From Anaerolineaceae bacterium UBA5838 (lineage in GTDB: Bacteria > Chloroflexota > Anaerolineae > Anaerolineales > Anaerolineaceae): 29,943 nucleotides of DNA. A model generated the notes under the pieces. That model was not told where the DNA came from. It did no database searches and was given only the letters and a program-made list of their open reading frames with translations. Position numbers and translations under genes: made by a program. This document shows, piece by piece, positions 20,773 to 28,910 of the stretch; the first letter of the stretch is position 1, and every line of letters starts with the position of its first letter. Location: positions 1 through 29,943 of the forward strand of contig DJGU01000100.1 of the NCBI GenBank assembly GCA_002432795.1, read 5' to 3'.

Positions 20773-22032
20773 ATGAAGATTTTCCATAACATCTCACAAT
20801 TGATAACCCTTGAAGGCGGTCCTCAGCGAGGGCTTGAGCTCGGGAAGCTCGGCATGATCGAGCGAGGCGCGATCGTCTGCGAGGGCGAAAACATCTTTGC
20901 TGTTGGCAGGGATGACGATATGCTGGAGCGCTATCCCGACGCTGAACGCATTGACCTGCAGGGGGGGGCGGTAGTACCGGGCTTTGTGGACCCGCACACC
21001 CATCTGATTTGGGCTGGAGACCGCGCCAGTGAGTTTGAAATGCGCTTGAAGGGCAAGACTTACATGGAGATCATGGCGGCTGGTGGAGGAATACTTGCGA
21101 CTCTAACCGCTACGAGGATGGCCAGCCTCGAGCAACTGGTGGAAGAAGCCCGCGGCCGCGCGGATGCCGCTTTTTCCTTGGGTACCACGACCATTGAAGC
21201 CAAAACGGGTTACGGGCTGGACGTTGAAACCGAACTGCGCCAGCTGGAGGCCATCCTGGAGCTGGATCGTACCGCGCCGATTGACATCGTGCCCACCTAC
21301 ATGGGCGCGCATGCCATCCCGCCTGAGTACAAGGGTAATACCGCTGGTTATACCCGCTTTTTATGCGAGGAGGCGTTGCCGCTGACGAAACAGTGGTGGC
21401 TTGAGCATGCCAGCGGGCGATCGCTGCCTTTTGTGGACGTATTTTGCGAGGCAGGAGTGTTTGAAATCGATGAAACTCGCGAAATCCTGAGCGCGGCAAA
21501 AGCACTCGGTTTTTCGATCAAACTGCATGCGGACGAATTTGAAAATTTGGGGGGCGCCAGCCTGGCAGCCGAACTAGGGGCTGTTTCGGCGGATCACCTG
21601 GTAAAGACCTCGCTGGAAGACATCGCTCGCTTGGCGGCAAGTGAGACCGTGGCAGTTTCTCTCCCAGGCACGCCCTTTGGCCTGGCACAGCAGGAATACA
21701 CCCCGGCAAAGCAAATCCTGGCAGCCGATGGCTATCTGGCATTGGCAACTGACCTGAACCCGGGCACCACCTGGAACGAATCTATGCAGTTCATCCAGGC
21801 TCTGGCTTGCCGCTACCTGAAGCTGACGCCTGCCCAGGCGCTGGCTGCTTCCACGATCAATGCCGCCAAGGCAGTTGCCCTGGAGCATAATGTCGGCTCG
21901 ATCGAAGCGGGAAAACAGGCGGACTTCCTGGTGCTGACCACGCCGGATTACCGTAACTTAAGCTACCGCTACGGCAGCAACCAGGTGGCGCAGGTCGTCA
22001 AAAAGGGCGTTATCTATCCAAATGCAAATTAG
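20773..22032 (+). CDS. hutI: Imidazolonepropionase
   Basis: A 419-residue amidohydrolase that converts 4-imidazolone-5-propionate to N-formimino-L-glutamate in histidine degradation. Metal-site HTHLIWAGDR, the GGGI and EAKTGYGLD segments, PTYMGAHAIPPEY, HADEFENLGG, SADHL and ATDLNPGTTWNESM are all as expected for HutI. Length is normal. TACAAT at 20761-20766 lies so close to the ATG that the transcript could be leaderless; TAGGGC is the only ribosome-binding-like sequence. No hutH, hutU or hutG is in the window, so the rest of the pathway must be elsewhere. The next frame starts right after its stop. Confidence 0.96.
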   Translation: MKIFHNISQLITLEGGPQRGLELGKLGMIERGAIVCEGENIFAVGRDDDMLERYPDAERIDLQGGAVVPGFVDPHTHLIWAGDRASEFEMRLKGKTYMEIMAAGGGILATLTATRMASLEQLVEEARGRADAAFSLGTTTIEAKTGYGLDVETELRQLEAILELDRTAPIDIVPTYMGAHAIPPEYKGNTAGYTRFLCEEALPLTKQWWLEHASGRSLPFVDVFCEAGVFEIDETREILSAAKALGFSIKLHADEFENLGGASLAAELGAVSADHLVKTSLEDIARLAASETVAVSLPGTPFGLAQQEYTPAKQILAADGYLALATDLNPGTTWNESMQFIQALACRYLKLTPAQALAASTINAAKAVALEHNVGSIEAGKQADFLVLTTPDYRNLSYRYGSNQVAQVVKKGVIYPNAN

Positions 22033-22227
22033 GTGAAAATGGACCCGGAATTGACGCGCCAGTTGATCAACTTAACCATCCTCATCGTGGGGGTGCTGGC
22101 AATCATCTGGGTGCTGCGCGATATCTTCAAACTGGCATGGCACGTGATTCGGACCATTGTTTTTATTTTGTTTCTGCTGGCGATCCTGGGGAATATCCTG
22201 GGCATCATTCAGCTTCCGAGGTTCTAA
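22033..22227 (+). CDS. Small membrane protein
   Basis: A 64-residue frame (GTG start at 22033, or 62 residues from ATG 22039) adjoining the hutI stop and overlapping the next gene in TAATG. Two hydrophobic helices (about residues 11-27 and 38-58) with a short basic linker (RDIFKLAWHVIR). No family recognised. The close packing in the operon supports a real gene. Function unknown. Confidence 0.6.
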   Translation: MKMDPELTRQLINLTILIVGVLAIIWVLRDIFKLAWHVIRTIVFILFLLAILGNILGIIQLPRF

Positions 22228-22871
22228 TGGAATTGAGCATCGAACAAGCCCGCGCGTTTTACCCTGGCAATGACCCTGTGCATGGCTTTGATCACGTCAT
22301 GCGGGTCTACAGGATTGCCGAGCGGCTTGCCCGCGAAGAAAGTGCAAATCTTGAGATAGTACAAACGGCTGCACTTTTGCACGATTCAAGAGGAGCCGAT
22401 CCCCGCGGCGAGGCGAATGAACGCGAAGTGCACCATTTGCTCAGCGCGGACTTTGCGGGAACTGTGCTGAAGGAGATGGGCTGGCAGCCGGAGCGAATTG
22501 CGGCGGTGCAGCACTGCATCCGCAGCCATCGCTACCGCGCGCAGGACGAACCCCCGCGGACGATTGAGGCAATGTGCCTCTTTGACGCGGACAAGCTGGA
22601 CGTCCTGGGGGCTATTGGCGCAGCCCGCACCACGGCTTTTTCGGCTCAGGCGGACTTGCCTTTTTACCGCGAGCCTTCTCAGCGCTTCCTGGCGAGCGGC
22701 GAGGAAGAACCTGATGAGCCACACAGCGCTTATCACGAATATCTATTCAAGCTGCGATTCGTACACGAGAGGCTGCTGACCAAGTCCGGCAGAGCTATTG
22801 CCCGGCAGCGCGATGCTTTTTTGCGCCAGTACTTTGAACAGTTGCAGGCGGAATGCCGCGGTGAGCGATAA
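22227..22871 (+). CDS. HD-domain hydrolase
   Basis: A 214-residue HD-superfamily protein. The start at 22227 (MELSIEQARAFYPGNDPVHG) overlaps the previous stop; the frame is open upstream but that part overlaps the small membrane gene. Metal ligands: HGFDH (His19-23 region), LLHDS (His52/Asp53) and the later DADKLD. This is the small, soluble HD class related to YedJ-type phosphohydrolases. Such proteins cleave nucleotides or phosphoesters; the substrate is unknown. Co-transcribed with hutI and followed by an ADP-ribosylglycohydrolase gene after 16 bases. Confidence 0.85.
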   Translation: MELSIEQARAFYPGNDPVHGFDHVMRVYRIAERLAREESANLEIVQTAALLHDSRGADPRGEANEREVHHLLSADFAGTVLKEMGWQPERIAAVQHCIRSHRYRAQDEPPRTIEAMCLFDADKLDVLGAIGAARTTAFSAQADLPFYREPSQRFLASGEEEPDEPHSAYHEYLFKLRFVHERLLTKSGRAIARQRDAFLRQYFEQLQAECRGER

Positions 22872-22887
22872 TATCAGGAAGGGTTAA

Positions 22888-23649
22888 GTGATTGGGGCGA
22901 TCATTGGAGATATTGTTGGGTCGGTATATGAATTCAACAACCACCGCAGCAAAGAATTTCCACTTTTTCAGGCAAAATCTGATTTTACAGATGACAGCGT
23001 TTTGAGCTTTGCCACGGCCAAGGTACTGTTGGATGGCGGTGATTATGCCGCAACCTACCAGCGCTTTGCGAGGGCTTATCCCAATCGCGGTTATGGCGGG
23101 CGCTTTGGAAAATGGATGTGGTTGAAGGACCCAAAACCTTACTATAGTTTTGGCAATGGTTCAGCGATGCGCGTTGCGCCGGTTGGGTTTGCTTTTGCGG
23201 ATGCTGAAACCACCCTTGTGGAAGCAAAGCGCAGCGCGGAAGTGACGCACAACCATCCTGAAGGAATCAAGGGCGCGCAGGCGGTAGCGCTGGCTATCTG
23301 GATGGCACGGCAGGGGGAGGACAGAGATGCAATTCGACAGGCGATTGAAAAGCAATTTGGGTACGACCTGAGCCGGACCTGCGACTTAATTCGAGAAGTG
23401 AATAAGTTTGATGAGACCTGCCAGGGATCGGTACCCGAAGCAATCACATGCTTCCTGGAATCAATGGATTTTGAGGACTGCATCCGCCTGAGTATCTCGA
23501 TTGGCGGCGACAGTGACACCATTGCCTGCATTGCTGGTGGAATCGCGCAGGCTTATTACCGTGAAATTTCGGATTGGATTGTGGAAGAAACGCGTGCCCG
23601 TTTATCGCTTGAGTTTCTGGATATCTTGGACCGTTTTGAAGACCGTTAG
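22888..23649 (+). CDS. ADP-ribosylglycohydrolase family protein
   Basis: A 253-residue DraG/ADP-ribosylglycohydrolase-family protein starting with GTG, with AGGAAGGG five to six bases upstream. Family residues are all present: GDIVGS near the start, FTDDSVL (Thr34, Asp35, Asp36), GNGSAMR, VTHNHPEG and the C-terminal GGDSDTIA that completes the two-metal centre. It probably removes ADP-ribose from a protein, nucleic acid or small molecule. No matching ADP-ribosyltransferase is seen in the window, so its target is open. Ends against a bidirectional terminator. Confidence 0.92.
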   Translation: MIGAIIGDIVGSVYEFNNHRSKEFPLFQAKSDFTDDSVLSFATAKVLLDGGDYAATYQRFARAYPNRGYGGRFGKWMWLKDPKPYYSFGNGSAMRVAPVGFAFADAETTLVEAKRSAEVTHNHPEGIKGAQAVALAIWMARQGEDRDAIRQAIEKQFGYDLSRTCDLIREVNKFDETCQGSVPEAITCFLESMDFEDCIRLSISIGGDSDTIACIAGGIAQAYYREISDWIVEETRARLSLEFLDILDRFEDR

Positions 23650-23671
23650 TTGCGCAGAGTAGAGTAGCCCA

Positions 23672-23713
23672 AAAAAGATTAGCAAAAGGAATTAACCAGC
23701 TGCTGATCTTTTT
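23672..23713. terminator. Bidirectional intrinsic terminator
   Basis: AAAAAGATTAGCA (23672-23684) pairs with TGCTGATCTTTTT (23701-23713) with one G-T wobble and a 16-base loop. The stem ends in A and T runs on both sides, so it can end the ADP-ribosylglycohydrolase transcript on plus and the hydrogenase transcript on minus (which ends in six T residues). A smaller GCCTTTT/AAAAGGC hairpin (23721-23742) lies next to it. Confidence 0.8.
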
Positions 23714-23745
23714 CTCGATCGCCTTTTGGGATGCGAAAAGGCCTT

Positions 23746-25059
23746 CTATTTTGTCGCGCAGGCGATGCAAGGGTCAAAAGCCCGCACCACACGCCCGACT
23801 GCCCGGCTCAGTTCGTTGCTGATACCTTCCGGACTTACGTAGCGTTTGGCTGCAACCATGAGCGCTCTGCGGATTGCCAGCATATTGTGCACAGTTGGGA
23901 TAATGAAATCCGCTTTTTTAATCAGTCCGTTTTCAACTTCATAACGATGGATCAATGGTCCTCGCGGGGCTTCTACCAAGCCAAATCCGATCCCATCCCT
24001 GGGCGCGTACCTGACCATCGCTTCGCCGTGCTGCAAATCGGTTTCGAGCATTTGTTTGGCTTTTTCCAGCGCGTAAACTAACTCGATCCCCCGGCAGAGG
24101 TCGAAGAACAAGATCGCGTGAGCGGGTTTGCCATAAGCTTCGCCAAAGCGTTTCAGGTAAGCATCAGCTTTTGGAGTTCCAAAGGAATTTGTCAGGTTGA
24201 TTCGAGCAAGGCTGTTTGCCCGCATGATGTGCCCCTGAAAACTGCTGGTACCGGCATAGGAATAGTCACTCTCCTCGATATTTAAGTAATTTTCGTACTC
24301 CTGGGGAGCAAAAGTGTGGCATTCCCTCCCTTCATCGCACATAACTCGCAAGCGTTTGCTGTTGAGCCGAAAACTGTCAGCTTCAGTCGAGGCGAGATAG
24401 TAAGTGGGTTCGTCATCACCCCATGTCCCAATTCGGTCGACCATTTCCGTTGACATTTGCCAATAATTGTCTACTAAATCAACAGCCATTGGCAGTAATT
24501 CCTCAATCGTTTTGATCATCGCATCGGCTTTTTCGCGGGGGATACTGCTGGTGACACCGCCGATGACAGTTTTGATGGGATGGATGAATTGTCCTCCAGC
24601 AAGGCTGATCAGATCGGTGCCGATTTTTCTGATTTTCAGGGACATCTGGGCAAGAGAAAACTGGCGGGATTTGCCCTCTGGTGTCTCTGCTATTTCAAAT
24701 AGCGAACTGGCGTTGACGCGATCTGGCATGGTAAAGATGAAGAGTGAGGTAGCCTGGTTCTGGATCAGTTGTCCTAACAGAAGCACTTCCCGAATTTCAC
24801 AGGCCAGAGGAGGAGGTGTGATACCGAAAAGGTCTTCAAGCGCTTTTACGGAAGCCACCTGGTGGGCTGTCGAACAAACACCACAGATACGCGGAACGAT
24901 CACGGTAATTTGTTCAGCTGGAATTCCCTGAACATAATAGCTGAAACCGCGCATTTCCATAGCTTGAAAATCAGCTCTGAAGACCTCATCGTCGTGAATA
25001 TCAATCACGACACGCGCATGTCCTTCAATTCGACTGAGGGGGTAAGTGATAGTCGTCAT
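23746..25059 (-). CDS. [NiFe]-hydrogenase large subunit, group 3 type, no C-terminal extension
   Basis: A 437-residue catalytic subunit. RIEGH (10-14), the L1 motif RICGVCSTAH (57-66; Cys59, Cys62) and the L2 motif DPCIACATK (429-437; Cys431, Cys434) supply the four Ni-Fe ligands. Length and sequence suit cytoplasmic group 3 enzymes (Mvh/Hyd type) more than membrane uptake hydrogenases. The gene stops exactly after the L2 motif, with Lys where His or Arg normally precedes the peptide removed by a maturation protease, so no such cleavage should occur. The start overlaps the small-subunit stop (TGATG). No NAD(P)H-, F420- or heterodisulfide-reductase partner lies in the window. Hydrogen oxidation or evolution is the expected activity. 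Confidence 0.92.
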   Translation of the reverse strand: MTTITYPLSRIEGHARVVIDIHDDEVFRADFQAMEMRGFSYYVQGIPAEQITVIVPRICGVCSTAHQVASVKALEDLFGITPPPLACEIREVLLLGQLIQNQATSLFIFTMPDRVNASSLFEIAETPEGKSRQFSLAQMSLKIRKIGTDLISLAGGQFIHPIKTVIGGVTSSIPREKADAMIKTIEELLPMAVDLVDNYWQMSTEMVDRIGTWGDDEPTYYLASTEADSFRLNSKRLRVMCDEGRECHTFAPQEYENYLNIEESDYSYAGTSSFQGHIMRANSLARINLTNSFGTPKADAYLKRFGEAYGKPAHAILFFDLCRGIELVYALEKAKQMLETDLQHGEAMVRYAPRDGIGFGLVEAPRGPLIHRYEVENGLIKKADFIIPTVHNMLAIRRALMVAAKRYVSPEGISNELSRAVGRVVRAFDPCIACATK

Positions 25060-25931
25060 CAGATCATCTTCTCCTTTGTCTGCTGGGGCAATGACTGATC
25101 CTGTGTGTAATCGGTAAACTGACCAAGGAACAGGGACAGCCAGGGCGAGGCCAATGCGGCATTGATTTCTTCGATAGGGATGTCAGTCATTCTGGTAAAC
25201 ACACGACGCAGGTTATCCAACACGAATTCAGGGTCTTTGTTGAGATAAGGGTTGGCTGGTCCCCGGCAGCCCACGCAAGCGTGACCTGGTCGGGTGCAGA
25301 GAGCACCGCAGCCGCCGCGCGTGGAGGTGCCTAAGCAAAGGTAGCCCTGGTTGATCAGACAAATCTCGGGGTCTGGAGTGCCACTGCGCGGTCCGCTGAT
25401 AGAAGTCGGACGCATATCGGTCAATTTCTTACGCCCGCATTCCTGGCAGACGATACTCGCAATCCTGGCGTTTTCCGCCTCTTTTAGCGCGGTAATAAAA
25501 AGTTCTGGGGTTGGTGGGCAGCCTGGTAAATACAGGTCGACATGAACAAATTTATCAATTGGATAAGCGCGGGGCAGCATGCTGGGCAAGCGCAAACGAT
25601 GCGAGGAATCCAAGTAAGATTCGCGTGAAATATGCCCCTCCGGGATTTGAGCAACTCCGCCCGAGAGTGCGCAGGTGCCTACGGCGATCAGTTTCTTGCT
25701 GCGAGAAGCACCTTTATGGAGATTATGTAAGTCTTCATCAGTCCGAACGCCGCCTGAGACAAGCAGAACCTCAATATCTTCTGGCAGTTTATGGGTCGAT
25801 ACGACCAGGGGCATATAGACCAGATTGAAATTGCTGATCCATTCATTTGAATTTAACAGCGAAACTTCGCAGCCTGAGCATCCGGAGAGTTGAAGTACGG
25901 CAAACTTGGGAAGATCTTTGGGTGTTTCCAT
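25059..25931 (-). CDS. [NiFe]-hydrogenase small subunit, three-cluster type
   Basis: A 290-residue electron-transfer subunit of the family shared with the 20-kDa subunit of complex I. Proximal 4Fe-4S ligands are Cys18, Cys21 (SGCSGCEVSLL), Cys87 (GTCALSGG) and Cys138 (PGCPP). The C-terminal part has eight further Cys (about 162, 165, 191, 199, 208, 212, 219, 222, including CVGCRGP), enough for two more 4Fe-4S clusters. No twin-arginine signal, so cytoplasmic. Resembles MvhG / sulfhydrogenase delta subunits. First gene of the two-gene hydrogenase unit; the upstream spacer holds a cluster of DnaA-box-like sites and the divergent promoter of the IMPase gene. Confidence 0.92.
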   Translation of the reverse strand: METPKDLPKFAVLQLSGCSGCEVSLLNSNEWISNFNLVYMPLVVSTHKLPEDIEVLLVSGGVRTDEDLHNLHKGASRSKKLIAVGTCALSGGVAQIPEGHISRESYLDSSHRLRLPSMLPRAYPIDKFVHVDLYLPGCPPTPELFITALKEAENARIASIVCQECGRKKLTDMRPTSISGPRSGTPDPEICLINQGYLCLGTSTRGGCGALCTRPGHACVGCRGPANPYLNKDPEFVLDNLRRVFTRMTDIPIEEINAALASPWLSLFLGQFTDYTQDQSLPQQTKEKMI

Positions 25932-25937
25932 AGGCTC

Positions 25938-26021
25938 GTTTCCACAGGATTAGTAGGATTATTCACAATTATATCCAGTTAATCCCCAACTTTGCCCCTT
26001 TTTATCCACAAGTTTTCCACA
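25938..26021 (+). promoter_or_regulatory. Cluster of four DnaA-box-like sequences
   Basis: In the 163-base divergent spacer: GTTTCCACA (25938-25946, one mismatch to TTWTNCACA), TTATTCACA (25959-25967), TTATCCACA (26002-26010, the exact strong DnaA box) and TTTTCCACA (26013-26021). All point the same way. Start-to-start distances are 21, 43 and 11 bases, close to whole helical turns. The stretch 25950-26000 is A+T-rich. It could be a replication origin part, a DnaA-titration site or a DnaA-controlled promoter; no dnaA or dnaN gene is in the window. Confidence 0.5.
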
Positions 26022-26094
26022 AGTGCAGCGTTTATCATAAAAGAGCATTCCGTCTCTTGAGGCGGATGGGGTAAAATTGGACGCTGAGGCGAAC

Positions 26095-26886
26095 ATGGAA
26101 CCAACATTGGAGCAAGTCATCAACTGGGTAAGAGAAGCCGCCCTAATGGCGCAGCAGATGCGAGGGGAGGGTCTGCAGGTTCGGCATAAAAGCAAGGCTG
26201 ATCTTGTCACGGAGGCAGATACGGCTATCGAAGCCTTTATGATCAATAAGATCCACGAAAGTTTTCCTGGTCACAGCGTCAATGCAGAAGAGACTGGGCA
26301 ACATGACGGTGACCAGGAACACGAATGGTTTATCGATCCGATTGACGGCACGCTCAATTATGCTCACGGCTTACCGCTATATTCAATCTCCGTGGCTTAT
26401 GCACACAGAGGTGAAGTCAAACTCGGGGTGATCGCCAATCCGCCGATGCAAGAATATTTCACAGCCGAAGCAGGCAAGGGATCCTGGCTAAATGGCAAGC
26501 CCATCGGTGTTTCGGAAACGCGGGAATTGATTGATTCCATGCTCATCACCGGCTTTCGTTACCATCTGCTCGATACGCCCCGCTCCAATATTAACAACTT
26601 CATTCGCCTGTCACATGAAGTGCAGACCGTCCGGCGCCTGGGCTCAGCCGCGCTGGACCTGGCATATGTGGCTTGCGGTCGCGTGGAAGGCTTTTGGGAG
26701 ATCGCGCTTAATCCGTGGGATGTGGCGGCAGGTATCCTGCTGATCCGCGAGGCTGGCGGCATCGTCAGCACGCTCCATGGGGAAGGGCATCTTCTGAAAG
26801 GCAGCGTGGACATTTTGGCAGCCAACCCTGTCATCTTCCCAAAACTGCAAACCATCCTGCGCGAAGAACGCGCGAAGACATTCTGA
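26095..26886 (+). CDS. Inositol monophosphatase family enzyme
   Basis: A 263-residue Li+-sensitive phosphatase-fold protein (IMPase/CysQ/FBPase group). The ATG at 26095 has GAGG seven bases upstream; a TTG at 26077 would add six residues but overlaps a TAAAAT -10-like element (26072-26077). Metal and catalytic residues are visible: AEETG (Glu65, Glu66), DPIDGTLN (Asp81, Asp84, Gly85, Thr86) and NPWDVAAG near the C terminus. These enzymes remove phosphate from inositol, fructose-1,6-bisphosphate or PAP; the exact substrate is not readable. Single gene unit with its own hairpin after the stop. Confidence 0.92.
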   Translation: MEPTLEQVINWVREAALMAQQMRGEGLQVRHKSKADLVTEADTAIEAFMINKIHESFPGHSVNAEETGQHDGDQEHEWFIDPIDGTLNYAHGLPLYSISVAYAHRGEVKLGVIANPPMQEYFTAEAGKGSWLNGKPIGVSETRELIDSMLITGFRYHLLDTPRSNINNFIRLSHEVQTVRRLGSAALDLAYVACGRVEGFWEIALNPWDVAAGILLIREAGGIVSTLHGEGHLLKGSVDILAANPVIFPKLQTILREERAKTF

Positions 26887-26900
26887 TCACTTGAAATTCG

Positions 26901-26953
26901 AAGTCGCAGCGGTATTTTGCGGGTTCTTTGCCTGTAAAAATATCCTGCGACTT
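26901..26953 (+). terminator. Long hairpin after the IMPase gene
   Basis: AAGTCGCAG (26901-26909) pairs with CTGCGACTT (26945-26953); the helix extends inward by eight pairs (26911-26918 with 26937-26944, one G-T) with a single bulged C. Followed by TAGCTTTTCC, a modest T tract. Likely terminator or leader element ahead of the phosphate transporter. Confidence 0.6.
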
Positions 26954-26983
26954 TAGCTTTTCCCCGAATGTAATGTAAGCGGA

Positions 26984-26989
26984 TATAAT
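26984..26989 (+). promoter_or_regulatory. -10 element of the PiT/DUF47 operon
   Basis: Consensus TATAAT, 29 bases before the GTG start of the transporter. No clear -35 hexamer at the usual distance and no recognisable Pho box. Confidence 0.4.
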
Positions 26990-27018
26990 CCATTTAACAT
27001 TCTTTCAAGGCGGACTTC

Positions 27019-28062
27019 GTGGAGTTTATTCAGGATATTCTCGCAAATCCTGCACTGTTGGTCACAGTCATCTTGACAATTGGGGTTATTTTAGTAAATG
27101 GCTGGACGGACGCGCCGAATGCGATTGCCACTTGCATTTCTACGCGCGCGATTAAACCCAAAAATGCCATTTTGATGGCGGCTGTTTTCAATTTCCTCGG
27201 TGTGTTTGTAATGACACTGATCAACAAGAGCGTCGCCATGACCATCAGCAACATGGTGGATTTTGGCACTGATATGCGAGCCAGCTCCATCGCCCTGAGC
27301 GGCGCCCTAGCATCGATTGTCATCTGGGCGACTGCCGCCTGGTACTTTGGCATCCCAACCTCCGAAAGCCATGCTCTGATTGCTGGTCTGACCGGCGCGG
27401 CGGTGGCATATTTTAACAGTTTCCAGGGGGTAAATGGCGCGGAATGGATGAAAGTGGTGTTTGGCTTAATCCTTTCCACCTTTGGCGGGTTCTTTCTGGG
27501 CTGGGGAATTGCCAAACTCCTCGAGCTGCTATTTAAACACCAGGAAAGGCGAAGGACGAACAAAATTTTCAGGAATGCCCAGGTGGGTGGCGCCGCGGCG
27601 ATGGCGTTTATGCACGGAGCTCAGGATGGGCAGAAGTTTATCGGTGTGTTTCTGATTGGGATGGCGCTGGCCAAGGGGCAAGCCGTGCCAGCAACGCTCG
27701 AAATCCCGATTTGGCTGATGTTGTTTTGCTCGGTGACCATGGCACTTGGCACTTCGATCGGCGGTTATCGCATTATCAAAGCAGTTGGAATGGACATGGT
27801 AAAACTTGAGACCTACCAGGGCTTCAGTGCCGATCTGGCGGCCGCACTATCTCTGCTGGCGGCTTCCCTGTTCAGAGGTTTGCCTGTTTCTACAACGCAC
27901 ACCAAAACAACCGCCATCATGGGGGTTGGTGCTGCCAGGCGCATCCGCTCGGTGAACTGGGGGGTGGTGCGGGAGATGGTGCTGGCATGGGTGCTGACTT
28001 TTCCGGGCTGCGGTTTGCTCGGTTATCTCGTGACGCGTTTATTAATTCGCATATTTGTGTAA
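27019..28062 (+). CDS. PiT-family inorganic phosphate transporter
   Basis: A 347-residue integral membrane protein of the PiT (PF01384) family, cation-coupled low-affinity phosphate uptake. Starts with GTG after AAGG. The duplicated family signature is visible: NGWTDAPNAIATCISTRAI (about 28-46) in the first half and GLPVSTTHTKTTAIMG in the second, with MAFMHGAQDGQK between as the second repeat's equivalent. About ten hydrophobic segments. Forms a unit with the DUF47 gene nine bases later, the usual pairing for PiT transporters. Confidence 0.95.
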   Translation: MEFIQDILANPALLVTVILTIGVILVNGWTDAPNAIATCISTRAIKPKNAILMAAVFNFLGVFVMTLINKSVAMTISNMVDFGTDMRASSIALSGALASIVIWATAAWYFGIPTSESHALIAGLTGAAVAYFNSFQGVNGAEWMKVVFGLILSTFGGFFLGWGIAKLLELLFKHQERRRTNKIFRNAQVGGAAAMAFMHGAQDGQKFIGVFLIGMALAKGQAVPATLEIPIWLMLFCSVTMALGTSIGGYRIIKAVGMDMVKLETYQGFSADLAAALSLLAASLFRGLPVSTTHTKTTAIMGVGAARRIRSVNWGVVREMVLAWVLTFPGCGLLGYLVTRLLIRIFV

Positions 28063-28071
28063 GGATGTTTG

Positions 28072-28692
28072 ATGGCAAAAAAAGACAATAACTACTACAG
28101 AATGTTCAGTGATATTGCCAGTGACGCGATTGTTGCCGCGCGTCAGCTCGAAAAAACAGTCAAAAACTACAACCCTGACAAAATCGAGAAGCTCAACAAA
28201 ACCATGCACGAGATTGAACATGGAGCTGACGAGAAAAGGCACAAAATGATGAAGATGCTCATCGCCGAGTTTATAACCCCAATTGAGCGCGAAGATATCG
28301 GGACTTTATCTTCCATGCTGGATGACGTGCTCGACAGCATCGAAGAGGTCTATCAGATGTTCTTCATGTATAACGTAAAGCAAATGCGCCCTGAGGCGAT
28401 CGATTTCGTGGAACTGATTGTTCGGAGTGCTGAAGCGATGAAGGCTTGCTTTGATGAATTCGAAAACTTCCGTAAATCCGACCTTATCGCCAAAAAAATT
28501 GTTGAAGTCAATGTGATTGAAGAACTGGCGGATTCCCTTTTCTTCAAAACCGTGCACGAGCTTTACACCAAGGAAAAAGACCTGATGCATGTGATGGTCT
28601 GGGTACGGATTTTTGACCGCTTCGAGAAGATCTGCGATCAATGTGAGCATGTGGCAGACGCCATCAGCTCGGTAATTATGAAAAATTCCTAA
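28072..28692 (+). CDS. DUF47/PhoU-like PiT accessory protein
   Basis: A 206-residue all-alpha, highly charged cytoplasmic protein of the DUF47 (PhoU-like) family. The ATG at 28072 has AAGGA seven bases upstream; a TTG one codon earlier is possible. Family-like segments: the N-terminal amphipathic helix with AARQLEK, EIEHGADEKRHKMMKML, FITPIEREDI and a C-terminal VRIFDRFEKICDQCEHVADAI. Members are encoded next to PiT transporters and are thought to modulate them, with metal-binding His/Asp/Glu clusters. Same operon as the PiT gene. Confidence 0.93.
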   Translation: MAKKDNNYYRMFSDIASDAIVAARQLEKTVKNYNPDKIEKLNKTMHEIEHGADEKRHKMMKMLIAEFITPIEREDIGTLSSMLDDVLDSIEEVYQMFFMYNVKQMRPEAIDFVELIVRSAEAMKACFDEFENFRKSDLIAKKIVEVNVIEELADSLFFKTVHELYTKEKDLMHVMVWVRIFDRFEKICDQCEHVADAISSVIMKNS

Positions 28693-28698
28693 GTGTAG

Positions 28699-28892
28699 AA
28701 AGCCCTAAGGCACTTAAAATCCCTCGTAGGGCGGGATTGAACGCCTTAGGTTGGTAATTTAGATATCTGGAATTGGGCTTTCAATCCGCCGATTTGATAC
28801 AAACACCCCAAAGACAGTAAAGCTATATGGCGGATTGGCAGGAGGTAGGGGTCATTTAAGATCAATACCCTGTCCTGCCAATCTCGCCCTAC
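28699..28892. repeat. Nested inverted repeats between convergent genes
   Basis: The 216-base convergent spacer is packed with perfect or near-perfect inverted pairs: AAAGCCC/GGGCTTT (28699-28705/28775-28781), CCTAAGGC/GCCTTAGG (28703-28710/28743-28750), CAATCCGCC/GGCGGATTG (28782-28790/28829-28837), TTGGCAGGA/TCCTGCCAA (28835-28843/28873-28881), and an outer GTAGGGCGGGATTG with CAATCTCGCCCTAC (28726-28739/28879-28892, one mismatch). No gene inside. Resembles a small non-coding repeat element. Confidence 0.7.
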
Positions 28893-28910
28893 AGAAAAAT
28901 GTAGGTTTTT
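28888..28910 (+). terminator. Terminator of the PiT/DUF47 operon
   Basis: CCTACA (28888-28893), 6-base loop, TGTAGG (28900-28905), then TTTTT (28906-28910). It lies against the RNase J stop codon; on the minus strand there is no T run after the stem, so it serves mainly the plus-strand operon. Confidence 0.7.
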
